From positions 248,001 through 312,000 of the forward strand of contig NZ_JAFBDY010000001.1 in the NCBI RefSeq assembly GCF_016908465.1: DNA of 64,000 bases, in the 5' to 3' direction. Origin of the DNA: Lysinibacillus composti (GTDB taxonomy: Bacteria; Bacillota; Bacilli; Bacillales_A; Planococcaceae). Below are positions 18,651 through 26,565 of the stretch, piece by piece. Position 1 is the first letter of the stretch. Each line of letters opens with the position of its first letter. The translations under genes and the position numbers were made by a program. A model generated the notes under the pieces. That model saw only the letters and a program-made list of their open reading frames with translations. It made no database searches and was not told the origin of the DNA.

Positions 18651-19403
18651 TTACTTGAGTTCTTTTTCACGTTCTCTTTCTTTTTCCTTTTCTTTTTCAA
18701 TTTGATTGTGTTTAAATTGTTGATACAATTTTACAAGTGCTCTTTTTTCAATTCGAGAAACATAACTTCTAGAGATTTTTAATTTCTGGGCAATTTCTTT
18801 TTGGGTTAGAGGATCATTATTATTTAATCCATAACGATAAACAATAATTTCTAGTTCACGTGGTTCTAAAGTATTTAAATATTCGTACAACTGTTCAAAG
18901 CTTTCTTTCTGTTCGATTTTTTCAATTGCGGGTTGTTCATCAAGCTGAAGTAAGTCTCGGATTTGTAAAGATTGTCCTTCCTTATCCACTCCGATTGGCT
19001 CAAAAAGGGATACGTCTTTTTGGACCTTCTTTTGTGCACGTAAATGCATTAAAATCTCATTTTCAATACAACGAGCTGCATAAGTAGCAAGCCGTGTCTT
19101 TTTATCAGGAGTATAACTACTAACCGCTTTCATTAATCCGATGGTACCAATAGAAATATAATCATCTAATTGTTCATGTTGAGGGTGGAATTTTTTAACA
19201 ACGTGTGCGACTAGTCTCATATTCCGTTCAATTAAATCTAACCTTGCTTGTTCATCACCCTGCATAAACCTTTCTATAGCTTTCGCTTCTTCTTCTTTTG
19301 TAAATGGTCGATGAAATGCCTGCCCTTTTAGATAGCCAAGGAAAGTCGGTATATCTAACCATAGCTGCATTAAAGACGCAAAGATTCCGCTCAGGTACGT
19401 CAT
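18651..19403 (-). CDS. sigK: Sporulation sigma factor SigK
   Basis: RNA polymerase sigma-K, the late mother-cell sporulation sigma factor. The 250-aa protein is continuous: the N-terminal membrane-proximal pro-sequence (MTYLSGIFASLMQLWLDIPT), region 2 (NMRLVAHVVKKF, DDYISIGTIGLMKAV) and region 4 (PLTQKEIAQKLKISRSYVSR) lie in one frame, with no skin-type insertion. The frame is open 34 codons further upstream, but the ATG at 19403 has AAGAGGAAAGG just before it, and the product then starts like other pro-SigK proteins. The C-terminus carries an unusual charged KEKEKEREREKELK tail. Processing by SpoIVFB at the pro-sequence is expected. Confidence 0.95.
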   Translation of the reverse strand: MTYLSGIFASLMQLWLDIPTFLGYLKGQAFHRPFTKEEEAKAIERFMQGDEQARLDLIERNMRLVAHVVKKFHPQHEQLDDYISIGTIGLMKAVSSYTPDKKTRLATYAARCIENEILMHLRAQKKVQKDVSLFEPIGVDKEGQSLQIRDLLQLDEQPAIEKIEQKESFEQLYEYLNTLEPRELEIIVYRYGLNNNDPLTQKEIAQKLKISRSYVSRIEKRALVKLYQQFKHNQIEKEKEKEREREKELK

Positions 19404-19433
19404 CCTTTCCTCTTTTTCGACATTATATGATAA

Positions 19434-19441
19434 GGTGTATG
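19434..19441 (-). promoter_or_regulatory. Possible sigma-E -10 element of sigK
   Basis: On the minus strand CATACACC lies about 31 nt before the sigK start and resembles the sigma-E -10 consensus (CATACANT). A convincing -35 element at the proper distance is not clear, so this is tentative. In B. subtilis sigK is transcribed by sigma-E with SpoIIID. Confidence 0.35.
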
Positions 19442-19471
19442 CGAAAATGAGAATTATAGCGAAATCAATGC

Positions 19472-19508
19472 AAAAAAAACGATGCAACCTTTTATCTGAT
19501 TGCATCGT
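19472..19508 (-). terminator. Terminator of pssA
   Basis: Inverted repeat ACGATGCAA (19479-19487) with TTGCATCGT (19500-19508), preceded on the plus strand by eight A residues. Read on the minus strand it is a stem followed by a T run, just after the pssA stop. Confidence 0.85.
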
Positions 19509-19513
19509 CTAAT

Positions 19514-20053
19514 TTATATTTTTTTTATTGAAAATGTTCTAATCATTAAAATTGCAATGATTGGGACAAGGAACATGTAAAACACAGATCCAACGAATGG
19601 AATAAGTAAAAATGAAATTGTCAAAAAAGTACCTGCTGCTGTGATTGGTAGACCAACAAAATATCCTGTTGATTCTGTTATATTAAAACGAGCTAATCGG
19701 AAAGCACCACAAGCAATATAAAGAATTGTCATAATCATACCTGCAACTTCAAAATCTACTAGAACATTTTGGTACATAAGAAGGGCCGGCGCAACACCGA
19801 ATGATATAATATCACTCATCGAATCTAATTGCTTACCTAATTCTGATTCTTGATTATATTTACGGGCAATTTTGCCATCATACCGATCTAAAAACGCGGC
19901 AATGAAAATAAAGAGTACACTATAACTATAAGCTCCATTTAATGTAGCCATAATTGAGGCTCCACCAAATGATAAATTACAAAGTGTAATGAAATTCGCA
20001 ACATGAGATTTCAATTTCTTAACTGTGGTATCCACCATATGCAAAAGAAACAT
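19514..20053 (-). CDS. pssA: CDP-diacylglycerol--serine O-phosphatidyltransferase
   Basis: Integral membrane enzyme making phosphatidylserine from CDP-diacylglycerol and serine. The 179-aa length matches the Bacillus-type enzyme. The CDP-alcohol phosphatidyltransferase motif (D-G-x2-A-R-x8-G-x3-D-x3-D) appears as DGKIARKYNQESELGKQLDS (about residues 60-79) followed by MSD. Several hydrophobic segments follow (FVGLPITAAGTFLTISFLLI and the C-terminal pair). The ATG at 20053 has AAGGAGAGTG upstream; an ATG five codons in (20038) is an alternative. It is divergent from psd, whose product decarboxylates phosphatidylserine. Confidence 0.95.
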   Translation of the reverse strand: MFLLHMVDTTVKKLKSHVANFITLCNLSFGGASIMATLNGAYSYSVLFIFIAAFLDRYDGKIARKYNQESELGKQLDSMSDIISFGVAPALLMYQNVLVDFEVAGMIMTILYIACGAFRLARFNITESTGYFVGLPITAAGTFLTISFLLIPFVGSVFYMFLVPIIAILMIRTFSIKKI

Positions 20054-20300
20054 GGGGAAACACTCTCCTTTGCACTAATAATATTTATCTATTATACTTC
20101 GAAAAAGTATAAAATGTAAGTCGGACATAATAATACCAATTGCTATTAATCCGAACTTGAAAGCATATTACTTTTATAACTTTAACTTGTGGTTAGAATA
20201 AAACTAATGGAAGTATTAGCTTATACTGTGTAAAACAATCGTTAACTTTTAAAATTATTATTAAGGAATAATGTATATTAGATAATCTCGGGGGAACAAG

Positions 20301-21083
20301 ATGAAGGAAAAAATCTACCAACGTTTAATAGAATTATCAAATGGAAAAATTAGCTCAATCGTATTAAAAAGAATCACTTCATCATCACTTAGTAAAAATC
20401 TTATTCATAACTTTACTAAAGTATACAATATTGATATGAATGAGGTTTCGAAAGATGTTAATTATTTTTCTAGTTTACAGGATTTTTTTGTACGGACATT
20501 AAAAGAAGGTGTACGTCCTATTAATCATGATGATGATTGTTTTATTAGTCCTGTTGATGCTAAAATTGAATCCTTTGGTGATATTAAGAGTGATGCTGTT
20601 TTTACTGTCAAAAATAAATATTATTCATTACATGACTTACTTGGGAATGCTGAAAGTGCTGAAAAATATATAAACGGGAAGTTCGTTGTCTTTTACTTAA
20701 GCCCCGCGAATTACCATCGTGTTCACAGTCCATTAGATGCTACAGTCATCCGCCAATTTGTACTTGGAAGGAAGTCTTATCCAGTAAATCAATTGGGTTT
20801 AAAATATGGGAAAAAGCCAATAAGTCATAATTATAGACTAATTAGTGAATTACAGTATGATGATGAAAAATTTTTTACTCTAGTGAAAGTTGGTGCGATG
20901 TTTGTTAATTCAATTGAGTTAACAAATAGAACAACAACGTGGAAAAAAGGAGAAGAGGTAGGCTATTTTTCATTTGGTTCTACCGTTGTATTATTATTTG
21001 AGAAAAATACAATCAAATTTACAAATAATGTTCAAAAAGGGCATACTGTGAAAATGGGAGAAACAATAGCAATTATGGTATAA
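20301..21083 (+). CDS. psd: Phosphatidylserine decarboxylase proenzyme
   Basis: 260-aa pyruvoyl-dependent enzyme producing phosphatidylethanolamine. The autocleavage motif is FGST near residue 227, in EEVGYFSFGSTVVLLFEK, where the Ser becomes the pyruvoyl group of the alpha chain. Other family segments are FFVRTLKEGVRPI, FISPVDAKIESFGD, FVVFYLSPANYHRVHSP (catalytic His region) and VGAMFVNSIE. The length is normal for the short Bacillus-type PSD. The ATG follows TCGGGGGAACAAG. The divergent arrangement with pssA lets one intergenic region control both steps. Confidence 0.95.
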   Translation: MKEKIYQRLIELSNGKISSIVLKRITSSSLSKNLIHNFTKVYNIDMNEVSKDVNYFSSLQDFFVRTLKEGVRPINHDDDCFISPVDAKIESFGDIKSDAVFTVKNKYYSLHDLLGNAESAEKYINGKFVVFYLSPANYHRVHSPLDATVIRQFVLGRKSYPVNQLGLKYGKKPISHNYRLISELQYDDEKFFTLVKVGAMFVNSIELTNRTTTWKKGEEVGYFSFGSTVVLLFEKNTIKFTNNVQKGHTVKMGETIAIMV

Positions 21084-21097
21084 TTTTAGCATTGTCT

Positions 21098-21265
21098 AAC
21101 TTTATTCATTGGGGGGTATTCCCCAATGAATAAAGTTAAAGCCTCCGGTGGAGACATGCAATTTTCAAAGAATTTTCCTTCGCAAGCAAGGGAAAATTCT
21201 GGGCGCAAAAGTTTTGACTGTGACGAAGCTTTCGACAGTCGCAAATACGCCAAGGGCATGTGATT
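21098..21265. repeat. Palindromic spacer element B downstream of psd
   Basis: Begins with a perfect 17-bp inverted repeat, AACTTTATTCATTGGGG (21098-21114) and its complement at 21121-21137, loop GGTATT. The motif TAAAGTTAAAGCCTCC follows, then two more hairpins: AGAATTTTCC/GGAAAATTCT (about 21168-21200) and GACTGT/GACAGTC (about 21216-21240). An outer pair ACATGC/GCATGT closes the structure. The head motif and layout resemble element A at 34279-34417, so these look like two members of one interspersed family. Confidence 0.6.
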
Positions 21266-21323
21266 TTATTATTCACATAAAAGTTGTACTAGCATTTTGA
21301 AAAAAGAAGGGAACTTATGAATT

Positions 21324-21842
21324 TTGGCTAAATTTTTATTACCAGATGAATTTGTTAACACTGTATATGAAATTACGCCTGAGAAATTAAAAGATCTCGG
21401 GATTAAAGGTATTATTACGGACTTAGATAATACATTAATTGAATGGAATCGCCCGGATGCTACAGAAGAAATTGCAGAATGGATGAAAATGCTGCAAGAT
21501 GCAGGTATTAAAATTATTATTGCTTCGAACAACAATGAAGAACGTGTAAAGCGTTTTGCGGACCCTCTTGGAATCCCTTTTATTCATAATGCAAGAAAGC
21601 CTTTAGGTTCTGCATATTTAACTGCATTAGTTAAATTAAGATTACGTAAAAATGAAGCTGCAATGGTAGGCGATCAAATGCTAACCGATGTGCTAGGTGC
21701 GAATCGTCTAAACCTATATACATTTTTAGTGCGTCCTGTAGCGGATTCAGACGGTTTAGTAACGAAGTTTAATCGTCTAGTAGAGCGACGAGTATTTAAT
21801 TATTTAAAACGAAAAGGTATTAAAACTTGGGAGGAACAGTAA
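21324..21842 (+). CDS. yqeG: YqeG family HAD IIIA-type phosphatase
   Basis: 172-aa haloacid dehalogenase-superfamily hydrolase, subfamily IIIA. The nucleophile motif I is IITDLDNTLIEW (Asp at about residue 33), motif II IIIASNNNEERV, Lys of motif III ARKPLGSAYL, and motif IV AAMVGDQMLTDVLGAN. The natural substrate is uncertain; the relatives include phosphatidylglycerophosphate phosphatases, an alternative role. The TTG start at 21324 follows AAGAAGGGAACTT. Its stop overlaps the yqeH start (TAATG), so it heads the yqeG-yqeM operon. Confidence 0.93.
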   Translation: MAKFLLPDEFVNTVYEITPEKLKDLGIKGIITDLDNTLIEWNRPDATEEIAEWMKMLQDAGIKIIIASNNNEERVKRFADPLGIPFIHNARKPLGSAYLTALVKLRLRKNEAAMVGDQMLTDVLGANRLNLYTFLVRPVADSDGLVTKFNRLVERRVFNYLKRKGIKTWEEQ

Positions 21843-22945
21843 TGATTGAAACACCATCATGTATCGGTTGTGGGGCAGAAATCCAAACAGAAAATCCGAA
21901 TGAATTAGGATATGCACCACCTTCATCTTTAGAAAAGGAAACAATCATTTGCCAACGTTGCTTTCGGTTAAAAAACTATAATGAAATCCAACCAGTAAGT
22001 TTAACAGATGATGATTTTCTACGTATTTTAAATGGTCTTGGAGAACAAGAAGGTCTTATTGTAAAAATTGTAGACATATTTGACTTTAATGGTAGTTGGC
22101 TACCTGGACTGCATCGTTTCGTAGGAAAAAATCCAGTGCTTCTGGTTGCGAATAAAGCAGATTTATTACCGAAATCAGTTAAGCCTAAAAAAGTGGTTAA
22201 TTGGTTAAAAAGAGAAGCAAAATCGCTTGGACTACAACCGATTGATGTATTACTTGTTAGTGCACATAAAGGTTTGGGGATGGGTGAAGTAATTGATGCT
22301 ATTGAAACGCATAGACAAGGAAAAGATGTTTTCGTGGTGGGTTGTACAAATGTAGGTAAATCAACTTTTATTAATCGAATCATTAAACAGGCAACAGGTG
22401 AAGGGAATGTTATTACCACTTCACATTTCCCTGGTACAACATTAGATATGATTGAAATTCCGCTTGATGATGGTGCTGCACTGTATGATACGCCAGGGAT
22501 CATTAATCATCACCAAATGGCCCACCATATTGATTCAAGTGAACTGAAATTTATTACGCCGAAAAAAGAAATAAAACCGAAAGTATACCAACAGAACGAA
22601 GGACAAACGTTATTTATTGGAGCCCTTGCTCGATTTGATTTTATTAAAGGTGAACGATCTGCGTTTACAATTTATGCGGCGAACGACCTACCTATTCATC
22701 GTACGAAATTAGAAAGAGCAGACAGCCTTTATTCCGAACATAAAGGTGAATTATTAGCCCCACCATCCAAAGAATATATAGATCAATTACCTGAATTAGT
22801 GCGACATGAATTTTCCATTAAAGAAGGTAAGACTGATGTTGTTATTTCAGGGTTAGGATGGATTACAGTACAACATCCAAATGTTGTAGTTGCTGCACAC
22901 GCTCCAAAAGGTGTAGAAGTATTTATTAGACCATCATTGATTTAG
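21842..22945 (+). CDS. yqeH: Ribosome biogenesis GTPase YqeH
   Basis: 367-aa circularly permuted GTPase required for 30S subunit assembly. An N-terminal zinc finger (CIGCGAEIQ ... CQRCF) is followed by the permuted G motifs: G4 NKADLL, G5 SAHKGLG, G1 GCTNVGKSTF (about residues 167-176), and G3 DTPGI. The C-terminal segment PKGVEVFIRP is typical. The frame is open from TTG 21827, but GGGAGG at 21829-21834 serves the ATG at 21842, which overlaps the yqeG stop by one base. Neighbours rsfS and yhbY also act on ribosomes. Confidence 0.96.
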   Translation: MIETPSCIGCGAEIQTENPNELGYAPPSSLEKETIICQRCFRLKNYNEIQPVSLTDDDFLRILNGLGEQEGLIVKIVDIFDFNGSWLPGLHRFVGKNPVLLVANKADLLPKSVKPKKVVNWLKREAKSLGLQPIDVLLVSAHKGLGMGEVIDAIETHRQGKDVFVVGCTNVGKSTFINRIIKQATGEGNVITTSHFPGTTLDMIEIPLDDGAALYDTPGIINHHQMAHHIDSSELKFITPKKEIKPKVYQQNEGQTLFIGALARFDFIKGERSAFTIYAANDLPIHRTKLERADSLYSEHKGELLAPPSKEYIDQLPELVRHEFSIKEGKTDVVISGLGWITVQHPNVVVAAHAPKGVEVFIRPSLI

Positions 22946-22991
22946 CAAAGAGAGATATACTAAGAGTGAGAGAGAAAGAGGATGAAGGGAA

Positions 22992-23813
22992 ATGAAGAAA
23001 TGGTTTGCTGTTATTGGTGATCCGATTGTACATTCCAAATCACCAGAAATGCATAATAGTTGGTTTCAAGAACTAAATATTGATGCGGCATATTTGCCGC
23101 TTCATGTAATTCCAGAACAATTAGAACAAGCTGTGAAATCATTGAAGCTTTTAGGCGCAAGTGGATGGAATGTCACAATCCCACATAAAGAAACTATCAT
23201 TCCTTTTTTAGATGAGCTAGATGAGACAGCAAAAAAAATGGGTGCAGTAAACACAGTTGTTCGTCTATCAGATGGAAAACTAAAAGGCTATAATACAGAT
23301 GGCTCCGGTTTTGTACATTCACTTGAAGAACAAGTAGGTACTGACCATCGTGATAAAAAGGTTTTATTAATAGGTGGAGGTGGCGCATCTCGTGGGATTG
23401 CCTTTGCCCTGAAACAATTTGGCTATCAAGATATAACCATCACAAACCGTACAGTTGCTAAAGCTCAAACCATCATTTATGAACTTGGTGTTGGAAGAGC
23501 GATTTCATTGGAGGAAGCAACTGAATCATTAAATGACTTTGGTATCATTATACAAGCAACATCTGCTGGATTGAAAAGTGATTTTTCACTTCCAATATCT
23601 TTAGATAAATTAATTACAGGGGCAATTGTTGCCGATATTGTGTATAATCCTTTAATGACCCCATTTTTAGAAGATGCTAAAAAAAATGGGGCGGTCATTG
23701 TGAATGGATTAGGGATGTTTGTTCATCAAGGTGCTATTGCGTTTAAATATTGGCTAGACGAGTATCCAAATACAAGTTCAATGATAAAGAAATTAACAGA
23801 ACAATTAAAGTGA
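22992..23813 (+). CDS. aroE: Shikimate dehydrogenase (NADP+)
   Basis: 273-aa enzyme reducing 3-dehydroshikimate to shikimate in aromatic amino acid synthesis. The substrate-binding N-terminus is FAVIGDPIVHSKSPEMHN; the catalytic Lys lies in GWNVTIPHKE (about residue 66); the NADP-binding glycine-rich loop is VLLIGGGGASRGIAFAL (about residues 123-139) followed by ITNRT. C-terminal GLGMFVHQGAIAFKYW is characteristic. The ATG at 22992 follows GATGAAGGGAA. It sits in the operon between yqeH and yhbY as in B. subtilis. Confidence 0.97.
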   Translation: MKKWFAVIGDPIVHSKSPEMHNSWFQELNIDAAYLPLHVIPEQLEQAVKSLKLLGASGWNVTIPHKETIIPFLDELDETAKKMGAVNTVVRLSDGKLKGYNTDGSGFVHSLEEQVGTDHRDKKVLLIGGGGASRGIAFALKQFGYQDITITNRTVAKAQTIIYELGVGRAISLEEATESLNDFGIIIQATSAGLKSDFSLPISLDKLITGAIVADIVYNPLMTPFLEDAKKNGAVIVNGLGMFVHQGAIAFKYWLDEYPNTSSMIKKLTEQLK

Positions 23814-23860
23814 AGATGTCTTAAGTAGAAGGGATCTTCGTAGGAGGAAATAAGTAATTT

Positions 23861-24166
23861 ATGCTAACAGGCAAACAAAAACGTTTTTTACGTGCAGAAG
23901 CACATCATTTAACACCAATCTTCCAAGTAGGTAAAGGTGGGGTTAATGAACAGATGCTACGTCAAATTAGTGAGGCACTTGAAGTTCGTGAATTAATAAA
24001 AGTACGCATTTTAGATAATTGCGAAGAAGAAAAGCATGATGTAGCAGAAGCACTTGCTAAGGGAACTCGTGCAGAACTTGTACAATTAATTGGCTTAACG
24101 GTCGTTTTATATAAAGAATCTAAAAATAATAAAAAGATTGTATTACCAAAAGTCGAAAAGAAATAA
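23861..24166 (+). CDS. yhbY: Ribosome assembly RNA-binding protein YhbY
   Basis: 101-aa CRM-domain (KH-like) protein associated with pre-50S particles. The entire sequence fits the family: LTGKQKRFLRAEAHHLTPIF, QVGKGGVNEQMLRQISEALE with the GxxG-type loop, RELIKVRILDN, and GLTVVLYKESKNNKKIVLP. The ATG at 23861 follows GTAGGAGGAAATAAG. The nadD gene begins 11 nt after the stop. Confidence 0.95.
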   Translation: MLTGKQKRFLRAEAHHLTPIFQVGKGGVNEQMLRQISEALEVRELIKVRILDNCEEEKHDVAEALAKGTRAELVQLIGLTVVLYKESKNNKKIVLPKVEKK

Positions 24167-24177
24167 GGTGTACTCAT

Positions 24178-24750
24178 ATGAAAAAGGTTGGCATTATCGG
24201 AGGTACATTTAATCCTCCTCATATCGGACATTTAATTATGGCGAATGAAGCATATTATGCATTACAGCTTGATGAAGTCCGATTTATGCCAAATGCTATT
24301 GCACCACACAAGCTAATGAGTGATGACGCATCAATGGAGAATCGGCTAAAAATGGTTGAATTAGCTACCAAGGCGTACCCTTATTTTAAAGTTGAAAGAA
24401 TTGAGCTTGAACGTGGTGGAATTTCGTATACTTATCATACAATGGTTGCTTTGTGTGAACGTGAGTCGGATGTAGAGTTTTATTTTATTATTGGTGGCGA
24501 TATGATCGATTCGTTACATACATGGCATGAAATAGATAAATTAAGTAAAATTGTTCGTTTTATTGGATTCAAACGTCCTGGTACAAAGGCTGAAAATAAA
24601 TTTGATGTAACAATGGTAGAAGCACCCGAAATCGATCTGTCGTCTACTTTAATCAGAAACCGTTTTCGAACGGGTGGTACATTAAAATTTTTATTACCTG
24701 AAGATGTAGAGATGTATATTCGAAAGGAAGGTCTTTATGGGACGCGATGA
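24178..24750 (+). CDS. nadD: Nicotinate-nucleotide adenylyltransferase
   Basis: 190-aa enzyme making deamido-NAD from nicotinate mononucleotide and ATP. The nucleotidyltransferase motif GGTFNPPHIGHL is at about residues 8-19. The second motif SSTLIRNRF (the ISSTxxR equivalent) is near residue 160, and FYFIIGGDMIDSLHTWHEID is typical. The ATG at 24178 is preceded by AAATAAGGTGTACTC. It overlaps the next gene, yqeK, by 14 nt, indicating translational coupling. Confidence 0.97.
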   Translation: MKKVGIIGGTFNPPHIGHLIMANEAYYALQLDEVRFMPNAIAPHKLMSDDASMENRLKMVELATKAYPYFKVERIELERGGISYTYHTMVALCERESDVEFYFIIGGDMIDSLHTWHEIDKLSKIVRFIGFKRPGTKAENKFDVTMVEAPEIDLSSTLIRNRFRTGGTLKFLLPEDVEMYIRKEGLYGTR

Positions 24751-25306
24751 ATACTTAGCTGCAATTAAACCACGTATGCCCGAAAAAAGATACATTCATA
24801 CAATTGGTGTTATGGAAACGGCGATTTATCTTGCTCAGAAATATGGGGAGAATGTAAATTCCGCTGAAACTGCAGCCATCTTACATGACATTGCAAAATA
24901 TGCTGATGAAGATTGGATGCGTCAAATTGTTAAAGAACATAAATTAGATCCAAAACTATGTGACTGGGGTTCTGAAATATTACATGGCCCAGTTGGTGCT
25001 TGGATTGCTGAAACTGAATTCAATATCCATGATGTAGACATACTAAACTCGATTCGATTTCATACTACAGGTCGTGCAGGGATGTCGAAATTAGAAAAAA
25101 TTATTTATATAGCAGATATGATCGAACCGAACCGGAAATTTGATGGAGTTGAAAAATTGCGTAAAAAGGTAGAGGTTGATTTGAATAAGGCGATGCGTGC
25201 ATGTATTCGTCATTCAATTGCCTTTTTAGTACACTCAAAGCAACCAATTTTCCCGGTATCGATCGAGTGCTACAATGATGTTATTTCGTCCGATACTACA
25301 GCTTAA
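24737..25306 (+). CDS. yqeK: HD-domain Ap4A hydrolase YqeK
   Basis: 189-aa HD-superfamily phosphohydrolase. YqeK proteins have been shown to hydrolyse diadenosine tetraphosphate symmetrically to two ADP. The metal ligands are visible in RYIHTIGVMETAIYLAQKYG (His), ILHDIAKYADE (HD), ILHGPVGAW (His), and IRFHTTGRAGMSKLEKIIYI with ADMIEPNRKF (Asp). The ATG at 24737 lies inside the 3' end of nadD with AAGGAAGGTC upstream. Confidence 0.93.
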   Translation: MGRDEYLAAIKPRMPEKRYIHTIGVMETAIYLAQKYGENVNSAETAAILHDIAKYADEDWMRQIVKEHKLDPKLCDWGSEILHGPVGAWIAETEFNIHDVDILNSIRFHTTGRAGMSKLEKIIYIADMIEPNRKFDGVEKLRKKVEVDLNKAMRACIRHSIAFLVHSKQPIFPVSIECYNDVISSDTTA

Positions 25307-25375
25307 TAGTTGTATAAAAACTCCTGTAGAGCTACTACAGCGAGGAATAGTTGATTATAGAGAGGAAAAGTGAGA

Positions 25376-25729
25376 ATGACCGAAAACGAAAAATTACTAC
25401 AAATTGCTTATAAAGCGATTGATGATAAACATGGAGAAGATATTGTTGTATTAAATATGCAAGGTATTTCTCTTTTAGCTGATTATTTCATTATTTGCCA
25501 TGCTAATTCAGATCGACAAACACAAGCGATTGCACGCGAAGTGCAAGAGAAAGCACAAGAAAATGGTTATAATGTGAAACGAGTAGAAGGTTTTGATTCT
25601 GCACGTTGGATTTTAGTTGATTTAGGTGACGTCGTAGCTCATATTTTCCATAAAGATGAGCGAGTATTTTATAATTTAGAGCGACTTTGGGGAGATGCTC
25701 CTCAATTAGATGCGCCATCTTACGAATAA
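25376..25729 (+). CDS. rsfS: Ribosome silencing factor RsfS
   Basis: 117-aa protein binding L14 on the 50S subunit and blocking subunit joining when nutrients are low. The family pattern is complete: DDKHGEDIVVLNMQGISLLA, DYFIICHANSDRQTQAIARE, VEGFDSARWILVDLGDVVAH and IFHKDERVFYNLERLWGDAP. An in-frame GTG at 25370 is possible, but GAGAGG at 25359-25364 is better spaced for the ATG at 25376. The stop overlaps the start of yqeM by one base. Confidence 0.95.
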   Translation: MTENEKLLQIAYKAIDDKHGEDIVVLNMQGISLLADYFIICHANSDRQTQAIAREVQEKAQENGYNVKRVEGFDSARWILVDLGDVVAHIFHKDERVFYNLERLWGDAPQLDAPSYE

Positions 25730-26469
25730 TGAGCAGTTACGGAAGATTTGCTGATTTTTACGATGAACTTATGCAGGATATCCCTTATGAGAAATATGTT
25801 GAATGGGTTGTAAACCATGCACCAAGTGATCATTATTCAAACCTTTTAGATGTTGGTTGTGGTACCGGGACTCTTGCATTATTGTTTCATACACAAGGTT
25901 ATCAAGTGAGTGGCATAGATCTATCTGAAGAAATGCTTAGTGTTGCTTATTCAAGGGGACAAGAGCTTGGGGCTTCAATCCCATTTTTTGCGATGTCAAT
26001 GGATGAACTAGAAGGTTTTGCGGATCTTGATGTTATTGTAATTCCAATCGATTCAATCAATTACTTACAAGAAGAAACTGCAGTTTACGAAACATTAAAG
26101 CGTATGTATAACGCTTTACGAGATGGTGGTCAATTATTTTTTGATGTACACTCTCTTTTTAAAATGAATGAGGTTTTTATGTCGGGCCCTTTTACATATG
26201 ATGATGGTGAATTATTGTATGTTTGGCATACAGAAGAAGGAGAAGAGGTTCATTCTGTTTTTCATCAAATGACATTCTTTGCTATAGACGAAAAATCTGG
26301 TTTATTTGAACGTTTTGATGAAGAACATTATCAACGAACTTTTCCAATAAAAACCTATGTAAATTGGCTAAAAGAAGTTGGATTTTCACATATAGAAATT
26401 ACTTCTGATTTTACAGAAGATGTGCCAACTGAATATAGTGAAAGAATATTTTTCCGAGCAGTAAAATAA
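25729..26469 (+). CDS. yqeM: Class I SAM-dependent methyltransferase YqeM
   Basis: 246-aa Rossmann-fold methyltransferase of unknown substrate, conserved after rsfS in Bacillales. It starts YGRFADFYDELMQDIPYEKY. Motif I is LLDVGCGTGTLALLF (about residues 40-54), then VSGIDLSEEML and VIVIPIDSINYL, with LRDGGQLFFDVHS typical of the 'methyltransferase domain 25' group. A longer frame opens at 25687 inside rsfS, but the ATG at 25729 overlapping the rsfS stop is the conserved start. It is the last gene of the yqeG operon; a possible hairpin follows. Confidence 0.92.
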   Translation: MSSYGRFADFYDELMQDIPYEKYVEWVVNHAPSDHYSNLLDVGCGTGTLALLFHTQGYQVSGIDLSEEMLSVAYSRGQELGASIPFFAMSMDELEGFADLDVIVIPIDSINYLQEETAVYETLKRMYNALRDGGQLFFDVHSLFKMNEVFMSGPFTYDDGELLYVWHTEEGEEVHSVFHQMTFFAIDEKSGLFERFDEEHYQRTFPIKTYVNWLKEVGFSHIEITSDFTEDVPTEYSERIFFRAVK

Positions 26470-26483
26470 ACATCTTTTCAAAT

Positions 26484-26530
26484 GAAGGTAAATTATGTAT
26501 ATTAGAGATGTCTCCATATGATTTACCTTC
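26484..26530. terminator. Inverted repeat between yqeM and comEA
   Basis: GAAGGTAAAT (26484-26493) is complementary to ATTTACCTTC (26521-26530). A T run follows only after 14 nt (26542-26549), and GGCGAAAGGG lies between, so it could be a weak terminator or a leader structure of comEA. Confidence 0.45.
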
Positions 26531-26565
26531 TGGCGAAAGGGTGTTTTTTATAATTCAAAAAATCA

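Noticed and set aside
19404-19505. 34-codon N-terminal extension of the sigK frame
   Set aside because: The ATG at 19403 has a good ribosome-binding site and gives a normal pro-SigK N-terminus; the extension overlaps the pssA terminator.
21976-22503. 175-aa minus-strand ORF opposite yqeH
   Set aside because: Composition of an antisense shadow, and the plus strand encodes an intact conserved GTPase.
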